Source of the DNA: UBA4416 sp035439445
GTDB lineage: Bacteria > Bacteroidota > Bacteroidia > B-17B0 > Aurantibacillaceae
Assembly (NCBI GenBank): GCA_035439445.1
Contig: DAORKG010000003.1
Span: 1-64,000 of the forward strand
Reading direction: 5' to 3'
DNA length: 64,000 nt
The position numbers and the translations under genes are program-made. Shown here piece by piece: positions 55,517 through 64,000 of the stretch. The notes below the pieces were generated by a model. The model saw nothing but the letters and a program-made list of their open reading frames with translations. It had not been told where the DNA came from and did no database searches. Every line of letters starts with the position of its first letter. Within the stretch, counting starts at the first letter, position 1.

Positions 55517-56224
55517 ATGGGAACATTATCTGAAAACTGGCTAACTGAAAATCTTATGGATTTTGAGTATAAGAAATACGTTTTATTAGGCTACATACAA
55601 AAAGTGGAAGAACATTTTAAAGAGCACAAATTATATCCTGATTTTGCTGAACTCATTGCTCATTACAAAAATTTAATTTCCATCAAAAACAATACTTCGT
55701 CGCTTGAAAATGGATTTAAGAAAAACATTAAAGGCATTAACTACCAGAATTTAACTTTAATGTATGAAAACACCATTGATGATGATTCTTTAAATGAATT
55801 AAAACAAATCATTGCCTTTAGCGAACCAATACTAGTTGAAGAACTCAAAAAAGGGAAATACATATTTGATTATGCTGAAAAACATATCATAACAGATCAC
55901 ATCGGGATATTGCCTATTTACAAAAAAGAAGGTTATTTTATTTTATACCCACATCAATCTAAACATGTTCAGGTATACAATTACTCCATGTCTAAATTAA
56001 ATTTATTAGATCAAGAAGTTTACGGATTAAATTGCAATTACTTTTCTACATATCCTCTCACACTAGGAAAACCAGTAGATAAAATAAAAATGGATATTAT
56101 TGATGCCAATCCTGAATTGCCCAATCCGGCAGTATATTTATTTAAAGCAAAAGCAACACTTCCAAACGACGAAACATTTTTACCAATAGCAAAACGTTTA
56201 CTTTATAAAACTTTAGTTAATTAG
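55517..56224 (+). CDS. Conserved hypothetical protein
   Basis: A 235-residue protein with no recognised domain. It is soluble, has a helical first half, and a beta-rich second half with a conserved-looking block (ITDHIGILPIYKKEGYFILYP and QVYNYSMSKLNL). It is probably a Bacteroidota-specific family. Its 3' end overlaps the convergent kinase gene by 12 nt. Its neighbours give no clue to its role. Confidence 0.65.
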   Translation: MGTLSENWLTENLMDFEYKKYVLLGYIQKVEEHFKEHKLYPDFAELIAHYKNLISIKNNTSSLENGFKKNIKGINYQNLTLMYENTIDDDSLNELKQIIAFSEPILVEELKKGKYIFDYAEKHIITDHIGILPIYKKEGYFILYPHQSKHVQVYNYSMSKLNLLDQEVYGLNCNYFSTYPLTLGKPVDKIKMDIIDANPELPNPAVYLFKAKATLPNDETFLPIAKRLLYKTLVN

Positions 56225-57511
56225 TAAAACTAGTTTTTGGAATATTTCTTTAAAAATAGGGCGTTCCGTTACTGCATCATTAAAACACAAATCTCTTAAT
56301 TCGCGCAAAACATCTAGCTCTTTGCAATTTGTTTCAATTGAATAAGAAAGTAAATCATCCAGCAAACATCCATAGGCTCTAACGTCAATTTTTTCATGTA
56401 AGGTCGCACTTTCCGAGTTCAAGTCATATAAAGTTGCTGCACCAAAATCCCCAAGCAGTGTATTTGCTTTATCATCAATCATTAAATTATGTGCATAAAA
56501 ATCACCATGCATAATACCTCTACTGTGCAATAGCATTAAAACGGATGCTGTGTTTAATGCTATTTGAACTATTTGATTGATTGAAAAACAAGTCCCCTCA
56601 TCAAACACATCTCTGGTACAAGAAATAAAGCTTGGAGGTTTACCCAAATTTTTGAAAGATTTTGGAATAAGTTCAAATACTAATCCATCTTTTTGTAGTG
56701 GATGATTTTTAATTTTACCCAACAATGCTACTAAACTGCCATGAGTTCCTGCTAAAGCACAAGCATTCATTTCACTAGCAGGTAGTCCATCACTAGTCAC
56801 TTCGCCTTTAAATACTTTTACAGCAACTTCTTTTTGTTGTGATTTTAAATTGGCTTTTGAAATAATTCCTGATGCACCCTCTCCTAATTGTTCTTTCAAT
56901 TCTAAATCACTCCAATCTATTTCATGAAGATTTTGATTATTGTGAATAATTGATGCGCAAGGATTATCAGAATAAGCTAACCAAGATAATCTAGGAAGCG
57001 CCATTAACCAATGAGGCAATACCTTTATATTGTTTGCAGAAATCCTCAATAATTCCATATTTCTGCAATTAGCCATTTCATCAGGTAATTCTGTTAGTTG
57101 ATTACCAGCTAGAGCAACCTTTTGCAAACGATAGCAATGACCTATTGATTTTGGCAACTGTGGTATTTGATTGTTGGTTAAGATTAACCAACGAATATTT
57201 TTAGATATGGCTTTTTCTGAAATGAATTTAATTTGATTTGCCTTAAAGCCAATCATTTCTAAAAGTGGGCAATCTGCTAATACTTCAGGGTACTCTGTAA
57301 ATAGATTATCAGAGAAAAAAGCAATTTTTAGTTTTTTAAATCTACCAAAATCATGCGGCAAAGCAGATAGTTGATTACCTGATAAATCAAGCAATTCTAA
57401 GGTATCTGCTAAATCAAATAACTCTTTAGGAAACTCTGTTAAACCACAAGATAATCTGATGGAAGTGCAACCTGATAATTTACCAGATTGCAATTGCTCC
57501 AATGTTTGCAT
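56213..57511 (-). CDS. Leucine-rich-repeat protein kinase
   Basis: A 432-residue cytoplasmic protein. Residues about 15-185 are LRRs with the consensus L-x-x-L-x-L-S-x-N-x-L-x-x-L-P (for example LELLDLSGNQLSALP). A protein kinase domain follows (about 205-432): glycine loop EGASG, Lys232 in VAVKVF, His335-Gly-Asp337 in the catalytic loop (HGDFYAHN with Asn342), and Asp355-Phe-Gly in LLGDFGAAT. The HRD arginine is replaced by Gly. This LRR-kinase architecture is known mainly from Proteobacteria, so horizontal transfer is plausible. It starts 3 nt after the pepD stop and is co-transcribed. Confidence 0.87.
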   Translation of the reverse strand: MQTLEQLQSGKLSGCTSIRLSCGLTEFPKELFDLADTLELLDLSGNQLSALPHDFGRFKKLKIAFFSDNLFTEYPEVLADCPLLEMIGFKANQIKFISEKAISKNIRWLILTNNQIPQLPKSIGHCYRLQKVALAGNQLTELPDEMANCRNMELLRISANNIKVLPHWLMALPRLSWLAYSDNPCASIIHNNQNLHEIDWSDLELKEQLGEGASGIISKANLKSQQKEVAVKVFKGEVTSDGLPASEMNACALAGTHGSLVALLGKIKNHPLQKDGLVFELIPKSFKNLGKPPSFISCTRDVFDEGTCFSINQIVQIALNTASVLMLLHSRGIMHGDFYAHNLMIDDKANTLLGDFGAATLYDLNSESATLHEKIDVRAYGCLLDDLLSYSIETNCKELDVLRELRDLCFNDAVTERPIFKEIFQKLVLLIN

Positions 57512-57514
57512 TAA

Positions 57515-58966
57515 TTATTTCTTAGGTATTCTTACTAAGGTTTCTAATAAAAAGCCCCAATACTTTTGTACTGAACTAATTTGAACTCTTTCATCTGGTG
57601 AATGAGCACCTTTAATGTTAGGACCAAAAGAAATCATTTGCATATCAGGGTAGTTGGTTCCTAAAATACCACACTCTAATCCTGCGTGACAAGCACTTAC
57701 TTTCGCTTCTGAATTATAGCGCTCTTTATATAAATCGCTCATTAATTTTACAATTGGCGAAGATGGTTTTGGTGTCCAACCCGGATACGAACCTGTTGCT
57801 GTAATCTCTGCTCCTAATAATTCAAAAGCAGAAGTGATAGCATGTTGTAAATCTACTTTTTCTGTATCCACAGAGCTACGAGTTAAACATTGTATTTGAA
57901 ATGAACCATCTTTAACAATAACTCTCGCAACATTATTTGACGTTTGAACTAAACCTGCAATATCCGGACTCATTCGGTAAATACCATTAGGACAAGTATA
58001 AATACTACGCAATAATTTATACTGAAAATCTTTATTAAGAACTTGCGTAGCTGATTCAATATCTTCAATTGTTATTACCAAATTAGGATCAGTGGTATTA
58101 TGCTCTGCTTTTACAACTTTTTCAAAATCCTGAATTTGTTTTTTTAAAGCATTCGCATCAGCAGTCGTAATAACAGAAACCGATTCACGAGGAATCGCAT
58201 TTCTTAAACTTCCTCCATCAATACTAGCAATTTCAATTTGCGAATCTTTACTTAAATTCAAAAGTAATCGATTCATAATTTTATTTGCATTGCCTCTTCC
58301 TCTGTGAATATCCATTCCTGAATGCCCGCCTGTTAAACCTTTTACAGTGATTTTTAATGCTGTTTTATTTTTAGCAGAATCTTGTGTATACTTTCCTGTT
58401 GCTGTTACATCAACTCCGCCTGCACAACCAATAGTTAGTTCATCATCATCTTCGGTATCTAAATTCAACATGATGCTTCCATCTAATAATCCGCCTTTTA
58501 AAGCTAAAGCGCCTGTCATACCAGTTTCTTCGTCTATTGTAAACAAAGCTTCTAAAGCAGGATGAGGAATATCTTTCGATTCTAATAAAGCCATAATAGA
58601 GGCTACACCAATACCATTATCGGCTCCCAATGTTGTTCCGTTGGCTTTTACCCAATCTCCTTCAATAAACATTTCTATACCCTGTGTATTAAAATCAAAA
58701 TTAGTAGCTGCATTTTTTTGATGCACCATATCTAAATGACTTTGCAACACAACCGTCACTCTATCTTCCATCCCTTTTGTAGCAGGCTTTTTAATAATTA
58801 CATTTCCTACTTCATCAACTATGGTTGTCAAACCTAATTTTTCTCCAAAGGCTTTTGCAAATGCAATCACACGTTCTTCTTTTTTAGAGGGACGGGGAAC
58901 AGCATTTAAATCTGCAAAATTATTCCACATAGCTGTGGGTTCTAGTTTTCTGATAGCGTCGTTCAT
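57515..58966 (-). CDS. pepD: Aminoacyl-histidine dipeptidase (beta-alanyl-histidine dipeptidase)
   Basis: A 483-residue M20-family dipeptidase. The zinc ligands and base are in LQSHLDMVHQ (His77, Asp79) and the downstream ADNGIG, DEETGMTG and CHAGLECG blocks. It hydrolyses Xaa-His dipeptides in the cytoplasm. It is the first gene of a two-gene unit with the LRR kinase. Confidence 0.93.
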   Translation of the reverse strand: MNDAIRKLEPTAMWNNFADLNAVPRPSKKEERVIAFAKAFGEKLGLTTIVDEVGNVIIKKPATKGMEDRVTVVLQSHLDMVHQKNAATNFDFNTQGIEMFIEGDWVKANGTTLGADNGIGVASIMALLESKDIPHPALEALFTIDEETGMTGALALKGGLLDGSIMLNLDTEDDDELTIGCAGGVDVTATGKYTQDSAKNKTALKITVKGLTGGHSGMDIHRGRGNANKIMNRLLLNLSKDSQIEIASIDGGSLRNAIPRESVSVITTADANALKKQIQDFEKVVKAEHNTTDPNLVITIEDIESATQVLNKDFQYKLLRSIYTCPNGIYRMSPDIAGLVQTSNNVARVIVKDGSFQIQCLTRSSVDTEKVDLQHAITSAFELLGAEITATGSYPGWTPKPSSPIVKLMSDLYKERYNSEAKVSACHAGLECGILGTNYPDMQMISFGPNIKGAHSPDERVQISSVQKYWGFLLETLVRIPKK

Positions 58967-59140
58967 GGTATTTAAATTTAGACTCTAAAGATAACAGTTC
59001 TTTTTAAAGCATTAAAATAATTAATATATTGTCTATTATATGAGATAAGAATATTATCTCCCCCTGTAATTATGATATATATCACATAAACTTCAAAAAT
59101 TCTTCAAATTAATTATCTACCTTTATTATAAATATACTAT

Positions 59141-60181
59141 ATGAAAAAAATCTACTATTCTTTATCATTGGCTTTACTTTTTGTTGTTATTTTAAATTCA
59201 AATGCACAAGCACCATATCATAAAATGCTTGCCCAAAATACCACAGATTGGTATATATTTCAAGACTATATCCCAGTAAAACCAGCTGCCGGATCGGCTG
59301 TTAATTCAATATATTTACAAGAAGGTAAATATAGCGCTACAACAAATACATTGGTATTAGGAAATACCTACAAAATAATGTCTCATGTTTATTTTAGTCC
59401 GGGCTTCCCTCAAAATTTGCTGATTGGTTTTATACGAGAAGATACTATTGCCAGAAAAGTATATTTTTTAGAAAAAAACACTACCTCTGAAGTAACCTTA
59501 TATGATTTTTCATTAACTCAAGGCTCTGTCACTAATTTAAATTTCCCTGATAGTTTTGGAGATTTCCCAGCGGGCAGTTACACCGTAACAACTGCAGACT
59601 CAACCATGACCAGAGTTGGTTACAGAAAAAGATTAAAATTAGTTGGACCAAGCAGCGATACGCTTATTCATATAGAAAGTATCGGAAGTATTATCCACCC
59701 TTTGTATTTATATCAATCTTATTACGGACCAGGGCAGTTTTCTTTTGGATGGTCAAGCACATGTTCATATCCATACGGATTAGGACTTGCCTGTAAAGAA
59801 TCTGATAATCAAAAGTTTTTCCAAAGTTGCACTTATGATTTAGCGCTTATGAGTAGCTGTATTTACGAATATGATTCTTGCAATTACTACAATAGCTGTA
59901 GCGGCATCAAAGAATCCATATCAAACATACAGCATCGTATTATGCCAAATCCTGCAACTGATATGGTGAATTTAGAAATAGACCTTGATAATGAAACATT
60001 AATAAATGTTGACTTATACGATGTTTATGGCCGAAAAATAAAAACACTATACATGGGGAAAATACTTAACGACAACAAAACTATTTCCTTAAATATTTCT
60101 TCATTTGAAAATGGTTACTATTTTCTAAAAATTTACAATAAGGATTTTAGCATTAATCATCCTCTTGTTATTTCAAAATAA
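59141..60181 (+). CDS. T9SS-secreted protein of unknown function
   Basis: A 346-residue protein with signal peptide (to about residue 23) and a T9SS sorting domain (RIMPNPATDMVNLEIDLDNE...) at the C-terminus. The centre contains FIREDTIARKVYFLEK and TLYDFSLTQGSV, a beta-rich module seen in many Bacteroidota T9SS proteins, followed by a Cys-rich segment (CSYPYGLGLACKE, CTYDLALMSSCIYEYDSCNYYNSC) that probably forms disulfides. No enzymatic motif. Divergent from pepD. Confidence 0.78.
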   Translation: MKKIYYSLSLALLFVVILNSNAQAPYHKMLAQNTTDWYIFQDYIPVKPAAGSAVNSIYLQEGKYSATTNTLVLGNTYKIMSHVYFSPGFPQNLLIGFIREDTIARKVYFLEKNTTSEVTLYDFSLTQGSVTNLNFPDSFGDFPAGSYTVTTADSTMTRVGYRKRLKLVGPSSDTLIHIESIGSIIHPLYLYQSYYGPGQFSFGWSSTCSYPYGLGLACKESDNQKFFQSCTYDLALMSSCIYEYDSCNYYNSCSGIKESISNIQHRIMPNPATDMVNLEIDLDNETLINVDLYDVYGRKIKTLYMGKILNDNKTISLNISSFENGYYFLKIYNKDFSINHPLVISK

Positions 60182-60292
60182 GATTTACACTATACTATAA
60201 GAAAGCCCAATAATTAAATTCATTGAGAGCCTAATTATTACTTCAGCATTACAAATACATCGGAGCAGAAAGTTCATACCCTGTTTTTCCTC

Positions 60293-60325
60293 AGACCCGA
60301 AAGGTTTCGGAAACCTTTCGGGTCT
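60293..60325. repeat. REP-like palindrome, copy A (loop CGG)
   Basis: Arms AGACCCGAAAGGTTT and AAACCTTTCGGGTCT (15 nt each, perfectly complementary) surround a 3-nt centre. It lies 10 nt after the stop codon of the RAYT gene. The same arms recur twice nearby. Confidence 0.92.
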
Positions 60326-60335
60326 TTGGTTGGGG

Positions 60336-60899
60336 TTAAAACTCCAATTCCGGTATTTCTACCCTTAACTTATGTAAGCTTTTAAAATTTTCTAAATCTT
60401 CAAATAAATCAATAACCTCAGATTTTTTCAAATTAGTCTCTTTATCCGAAACACAGGTTAAATAAGAACTCCACGCATAATCCATAGCTCTTTCGCAAAC
60501 GCCATGATTAACAGGATTATTATGAATATAGAGTATTAAGTTTTTAAAATAAGCTTCGTTGTCTACTAACTTGCGTTTAAACTTCTTTTGAAACAAACTG
60601 CTTGTCCTGCCATAAGTTTTATTAATCCCTTTGGCATAGGCATTAAATAAATTTGAAAAATATTGATATGGGTTTCTCGTTTCGTTTATTTGAGACTCAT
60701 CTTTTATTTTAACTAAAAGATGAAAATGATTTTTCATTAAACACCAAGCGTATGTATCGGCAATTGGATCTATATGTTTTGCATAGAGATTTAAAAAATA
60801 CTCATAATTTTTAGTTTCAAAAAACACATCTCCTTTATTAATGCCTCTGTTATAAATATGATATATCTTACCGTAATCTAAATGTTCAAATTTCTCCAT
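60336..60899 (-). CDS. REP-associated tyrosine transposase (RAYT)
   Basis: A 187-residue Y1_Tnp (IS200/TnpA_REP) family enzyme. The HUH motif is His58-Phe-His60 in CLMKNHFHLLVK, and a conserved helix YFSNLFNAYAKGINKTYGRTSSLF supplies the candidate catalytic Tyr (probably Tyr88). A further block FKNLILYIHNNPV and the AWSSY motif are typical of the Bacteroidota branch. RAYTs act as single-strand nucleases/transposases on REP hairpins and are usually domesticated. The gene is bracketed by two identical-arm hairpins (60293-60325 and 60914-60946), exactly the arrangement expected for a RAYT and its REPs. Confidence 0.92.
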   Translation of the reverse strand: MEKFEHLDYGKIYHIYNRGINKGDVFFETKNYEYFLNLYAKHIDPIADTYAWCLMKNHFHLLVKIKDESQINETRNPYQYFSNLFNAYAKGINKTYGRTSSLFQKKFKRKLVDNEAYFKNLILYIHNNPVNHGVCERAMDYAWSSYLTCVSDKETNLKKSEVIDLFEDLENFKSLHKLRVEIPELEF

Positions 60900-60913
60900 G
60901 CTTGTTCGTTTGC

Positions 60914-60946
60914 AGACCCGAAAGGTTTTCGAAACCTTTCGGGTCT
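60914..60946. repeat. REP-like palindrome, copy B (loop TCG)
   Basis: This copy has the same 15-nt arms as copy A, with a different 3-nt centre. It lies 14 nt upstream of the RAYT start codon and may also control RAYT expression. Confidence 0.92.
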
Positions 60947-61084
60947 TGTTTACGATAACAAAGTAAAGTAATTTTAAAACGCAACTTTGCTACAAAAAAT
61001 AGCATTTTACAAAACAAACTTGGAGCTAGGTAGACCTAAAAGGCTCAATCAAGACATGACGCTGTTGGGAGCGGCAATGTGGAG

Positions 61085-61117
61085 AGACCCGAAAGGTTTT
61101 GAAAACCTTTCGGGTCT
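61085..61117. repeat. REP-like palindrome, copy C (loop TGA)
   Basis: Third copy with identical 15-nt arms and a third different 3-nt centre, 138 nt beyond copy B. Confidence 0.92.
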
Positions 61118-61133
61118 TACGCGCAGATGCATT

Positions 61134-61175
61134 TCCAAAAACAAAAATCCCAACGATTTTCATCATTGGGATTTT
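61134..61175 (-). terminator. Terminator of the HD/Hsp90-like gene
   Basis: A 10-bp stem (AAAATCCCAA / TTGGGATTTT, 61144-61153 and 61166-61175) is followed on the minus strand by TTTTTGTTTTTGG, 37 nt after the stop codon of the minus-strand gene. Confidence 0.82.
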
Positions 61176-61212
61176 AGATATTGCTGCAGAGGCATAAATG
61201 TAGCAGTATGAA

Positions 61213-64000
61213 TTATAAGTACTTTTTCATGTAAGACTCTAATTCTTTAAATACCAAAGGATATTTTTCTCTTCGTTTTTTAAGTGAATATGGTATTACA
61301 ATGTCTTTTCCAATATATTTCTCCAATAAATCATTAAAATCTTTATCCCCCGCTCCAAAACAATATAATGGAGACTCACGAATAAAATTTATATCATCCT
61401 TATGTGATAAAAGAAATTTATCGGTAATGAGGGAATCTTTAGGATTATCTAATTTTATTTTCATCCATCCCTTAAACTCGCCGTCAATTTTACAATGTGA
61501 TTTTAAATAATTACTTACGCGTTTTACACTAGACCTAAATAAATGATTATACTTCTCTGTCTTCAAAAATATTCTTGTGTCATTTTTTTCCATACTATTG
61601 CTTTTAAGGTTGTGGAAGTTTCCTTCAATAGCACTCTTATAATCTTCGATCGAGTTTATTTTAGAATTTGAAAACATGAAAAAATTATCTTCTATATCTA
61701 TTGTTAAATGTTCTTTATTAATATTTTCAGCTTGAATAAATAACAAATTTGGTTTAGTTAAATGTTTAATAAAATAATTATAGTTTACAATATATCCATT
61801 TTTAGATATTAAAAATTGATCTATAAGATTTTGATTATAATAATACTGTTCTAAATAATTTTTTTCCAACTCTATAGGTAAATAATAATTGCTCGGCCCA
61901 TATCTGTTATAAATGCTGTCGTTACGTATGTTTCCTGGATAATTAAAATGTTGAACTCCAATGGTGATCTTATTATCTTTAACATTCGCTTTTAGATCAA
62001 AAGTCAGAATTCTAGCGATAAAATCCTTATAAAGATCTATCTTTAAATCTTGCGAGAAACTAACTTTATCAGTTAATTTATTTCTATTTAAAGAAATAGG
62101 TAAGACTCCATCATTATCAAAAATAACTAATTTTGGTTTGCTCCTAATTAGGCCAAGGTCGAAATGTTTTTCTTGTTCATATGAGTTTTCTGGAATTACA
62201 ATTCCATTGCAAATAAGTTCTTTTTCATACGAATGTTTTTTATACCTCCACAATATTTTTTCAAATCCATCCGAGTCAATAAAATTCCAATCTTTGGGTA
62301 CATTTGTATAATATGGATCTAAACTCTTGTAAGGGATAAGTTCCTGTCCGAAAAATTTATATTTTATTTCAGGAATTGCTAAAGTGTACCACTCATGCCA
62401 TCTAACGTCGTGATAGTATGACGGCCTCTTTAGTTCTTTCTCCAGTAATTCGATTATTTGTTCATTTGTTTTTATTCTAATTATAGTTCCTTCTTTAAGC
62501 TTATCACTTTTAGTAATATTTATTTGATCACTATTCAATGATGCTTTAAAAACAAATCCAATCTGGCTATTCATTTTTCTAGTTTCAACATATATTTCAT
62601 TACCTAATAAAAAGGCAGCTAACGCACCCACCCCAAAACGCCCGTTTCTCTGAATTTTTGATTTCCCGTTTTCATCAATAAATTGCTTTTTCCAATCTAA
62701 ACTTGTTCTATAAGATGCGCCAGCTTTTAAAAAATAATTTTTGATTTCATCAATTGACATCCCTTTTCCGTTATCCATAATTTCAAAATAAGGTTCATTA
62801 TTTTCCTGATAAACCTTAATTGCAATTACAGGCACATACTTTTTATTTGATTTTTCACACTCATTTCTCTCGTGGCAAGCGTCAACAGAATTTTGTAGCA
62901 GCTCCCTCACGCCATACTTAGGATCCTTACCATAAAGTGGGCTTATTAATAATTTAATAATATCGTCATTAGCCTTAAATGAAAATTGCTCAGGTATATA
63001 ATTTTGTTTATTTTCAAAATCTTTACTCTCTAAGTTTGACGTTATTCTGCGGTATTTTATTTCTGGTTTCTCTTTAATATTCCCATATAATTCCCCCAAC
63101 ACCGCCCAAGATAAATCAAATTCATATTGAATACTTTTGATTAATCGTTTAAGCTTTAAATGCATGTAACTATCTTTCGGAGATATTGTAACAAATATCA
63201 TTTCTGGATCGTCTTGAAATTTGTCATCAATATTATTGACAATCTCATGCGCACTATGTTCTATATTCGAAATAGGTGACTCAAATGTTTTTGTTTTCAA
63301 TATTATTGATGAACTTCTATCCTTGTCAATTTGTAAATAGTCAGCTATTCTTAATAAAATCATTAGAAATACCCAATGTGTCCCATAAGCATTTCTTCGG
63401 GTTTCTTTTCCGTATGTTTCTACGAGATAGTCAAGACATTTTCTTAAATCCATGCCATGACTTCTAGCTACAAGGCCTATTAAATTTTTAATATTATATT
63501 CAAGGTCACCTCCAAAAGCCAATCTATTGGTGCCTGGCATTCCCTTTAAAGCAATTTCATGAGCTAAACGTGGATGATTCCTTCTTATAAATTCTCCGAT
63601 TAATTTTCTATCGTTACTAGTAAGATCCCCTCTCTTTTTATTAAAAGGGTCGTGAATGATAGTGTTTTCGTCACCAAAAATTGCATATAATTGTTTACCA
63701 TTAAACCTTTTAGCTTCTGCAAGATATTCTTGCCACAAATCAATCCATTTCAATTCATCAAGCTCTTTAACATTAATGTCGTCATTATCTCCATTTAATA
63801 AAGAAAGGAAACCGTCATAATTTAAATGCATGCCTATATCATGCAAAAGAACCGCTAAAATATAATATGCCACATCTTGAACTTGAAAAATAGATTCAAT
63901 CGTTTCTTTTTTTATAAGTCTCTCAGAACCTCTTAATACACTTTGAATATGACTAATCCCATGTTCAGTGTATTCTTCAAAAAAATAAAGTTTATTTTCT
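61213..64000 (-). CDS. HD domain plus Hsp90-like ATPase protein, N-terminus beyond the window
   Basis: The gene enters the window from its right edge; the frame is open without interruption to base 64000, so the true start is not visible. A GTG at 63873 is not the start, because conserved HD residues lie upstream of it. The visible 928 residues begin with an HD-type phosphohydrolase domain (EHGISHI, then LLHDIGMH at about 63830-63855). A GHKL (Hsp90/MutL-type) ATPase follows, with N-box ELLQNSVDACHER near 62872-62909, G1 box DNGKGM near 62758-62775 and G2 box GRFGVGALAAFLLG near 62600-62645, and then a long C-terminal region. I recall HD-Hsp90 fusions annotated HD-CE in other bacteria. The role is not established; a stress or defence function is only inferred. 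Confidence 0.82.
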   Translation of the reverse strand, partial: ENKLYFFEEYTEHGISHIQSVLRGSERLIKKETIESIFQVQDVAYYILAVLLHDIGMHLNYDGFLSLLNGDNDDINVKELDELKWIDLWQEYLAEAKRFNGKQLYAIFGDENTIIHDPFNKKRGDLTSNDRKLIGEFIRRNHPRLAHEIALKGMPGTNRLAFGGDLEYNIKNLIGLVARSHGMDLRKCLDYLVETYGKETRRNAYGTHWVFLMILLRIADYLQIDKDRSSSIILKTKTFESPISNIEHSAHEIVNNIDDKFQDDPEMIFVTISPKDSYMHLKLKRLIKSIQYEFDLSWAVLGELYGNIKEKPEIKYRRITSNLESKDFENKQNYIPEQFSFKANDDIIKLLISPLYGKDPKYGVRELLQNSVDACHERNECEKSNKKYVPVIAIKVYQENNEPYFEIMDNGKGMSIDEIKNYFLKAGASYRTSLDWKKQFIDENGKSKIQRNGRFGVGALAAFLLGNEIYVETRKMNSQIGFVFKASLNSDQINITKSDKLKEGTIIRIKTNEQIIELLEKELKRPSYYHDVRWHEWYTLAIPEIKYKFFGQELIPYKSLDPYYTNVPKDWNFIDSDGFEKILWRYKKHSYEKELICNGIVIPENSYEQEKHFDLGLIRSKPKLVIFDNDGVLPISLNRNKLTDKVSFSQDLKIDLYKDFIARILTFDLKANVKDNKITIGVQHFNYPGNIRNDSIYNRYGPSNYYLPIELEKNYLEQYYYNQNLIDQFLISKNGYIVNYNYFIKHLTKPNLLFIQAENINKEHLTIDIEDNFFMFSNSKINSIEDYKSAIEGNFHNLKSNSMEKNDTRIFLKTEKYNHLFRSSVKRVSNYLKSHCKIDGEFKGWMKIKLDNPKDSLITDKFLLSHKDDINFIRESPLYCFGAGDKDFNDLLEKYIGKDIVIPYSLKKRREKYPLVFKELESYMKKYL

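Larger units (their letters stand above)
60947..61212. other. Intergenic region holding a REP copy and a terminator
   Basis: The 266 nt from copy B to the HD/Hsp90-like gene carry REP copy C (61085-61117), a possible decayed half-copy (61032-61046, 11 of 15 positions like the left arm) and a terminator hairpin. I see no real ORF here. Confidence 0.7.

Noticed and set aside
60987..61211. 74-residue plus-strand ORF starting with TTG
   Set aside because: It runs through a REP palindrome and the terminator of the minus-strand gene, so it is not a gene.
63871..63873. GTG as the start of the HD/Hsp90-like gene
   Set aside because: The frame stays open to the window edge, and the upstream codons encode HD-type residues (EHGISHI), so the true start lies outside.
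1..64000. tRNA, rRNA or tmRNA genes
   Set aside because: I looked for GGTTCGA/GGTTCAA T-loop motifs with flanking stems in the gaps and saw no convincing candidate; a covariance-model scan is needed to be sure.

Overview
The window is a compact, AT-rich stretch (G+C by eye about one third) from a member of the Bacteroidota. Six proteins end in the C-terminal sorting domain of the type IX secretion system (T9SS). There is also a TonB-dependent receptor with a carboxypeptidase-like N-terminal domain, an OmpA protein with the PorE domain order, and many conserved proteins typical of the phylum (DUF2452, YigZ, PA0069-type radical SAM, DUF4080, GxxExxY). The sequence alone does not place it below phylum. 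I saw no rRNA, tRNA, CRISPR array or prophage.

Layout. 0-7.5 kb: two secreted M43 (pappalysin/cytophagalysin-type) metalloproteases, the first with nine tandem Ig-like repeats. 7.6-13.5 kb: housekeeping genes (RsmI-like methyltransferase, RecQ, DUF2452, a SanA/YdcF-type lipoprotein), a small T9SS cargo and a double-thioredoxin protein. 13.5-21.5 kb: a signalling and outer-membrane island with an OmpR-type response regulator, an arginine-free small protein, a SpoIIE/PP2C phosphatase, a TonB receptor, a beta-helix T9SS protein and a second response regulator whose receiver has lost its phosphorylation residues. No histidine kinase lies in this island, and a GTTAA-N7-YTAAG motif recurs before three of its genes. 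21.5-31.8 kb: YitT membrane protein, CoiA-like nuclease, AsmA protein, then TPR protein - PorE-like OmpA - HisKA_2 kinase, and TrmN6. 31.9-44 kb: PBP4-type carboxypeptidase, class-III aminotransferase, a ribD-transporter-yigZ operon, a yicC-membrane protein-UbiA prenyltransferase operon, a GNAT-like unknown, and an operon of pentapeptide protein, YciI-like, ChaN-like and thioredoxin proteins.

45-64 kb is the more accessory part. A GxxExxY gene lies inside a short element with 13-bp terminal inverted repeats. That element sits between two copies of a 22-bp sequence, one of which is the 3' end of the neighbouring radical SAM gene. Next come a thermolysin-family T9SS protease, a B12/radical SAM protein, an internally duplicated coiled-coil protein, a COQ7-like ferritin fold, a methyltransferase, a leucine-rich-repeat protein kinase paired with PepD, and another T9SS cargo. 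A REP-associated tyrosine transposase follows, bracketed by identical-arm palindromes with a third copy nearby. The window ends inside a large HD-domain plus Hsp90-like ATPase gene.

The strongest leads are the GxxExxY element, the RAYT with its palindromes, the pseudo-receiver regulator with the shared box, and the HD/Hsp90-like gene. The individual protein families are mostly known; the arrangements are what deserve checking.
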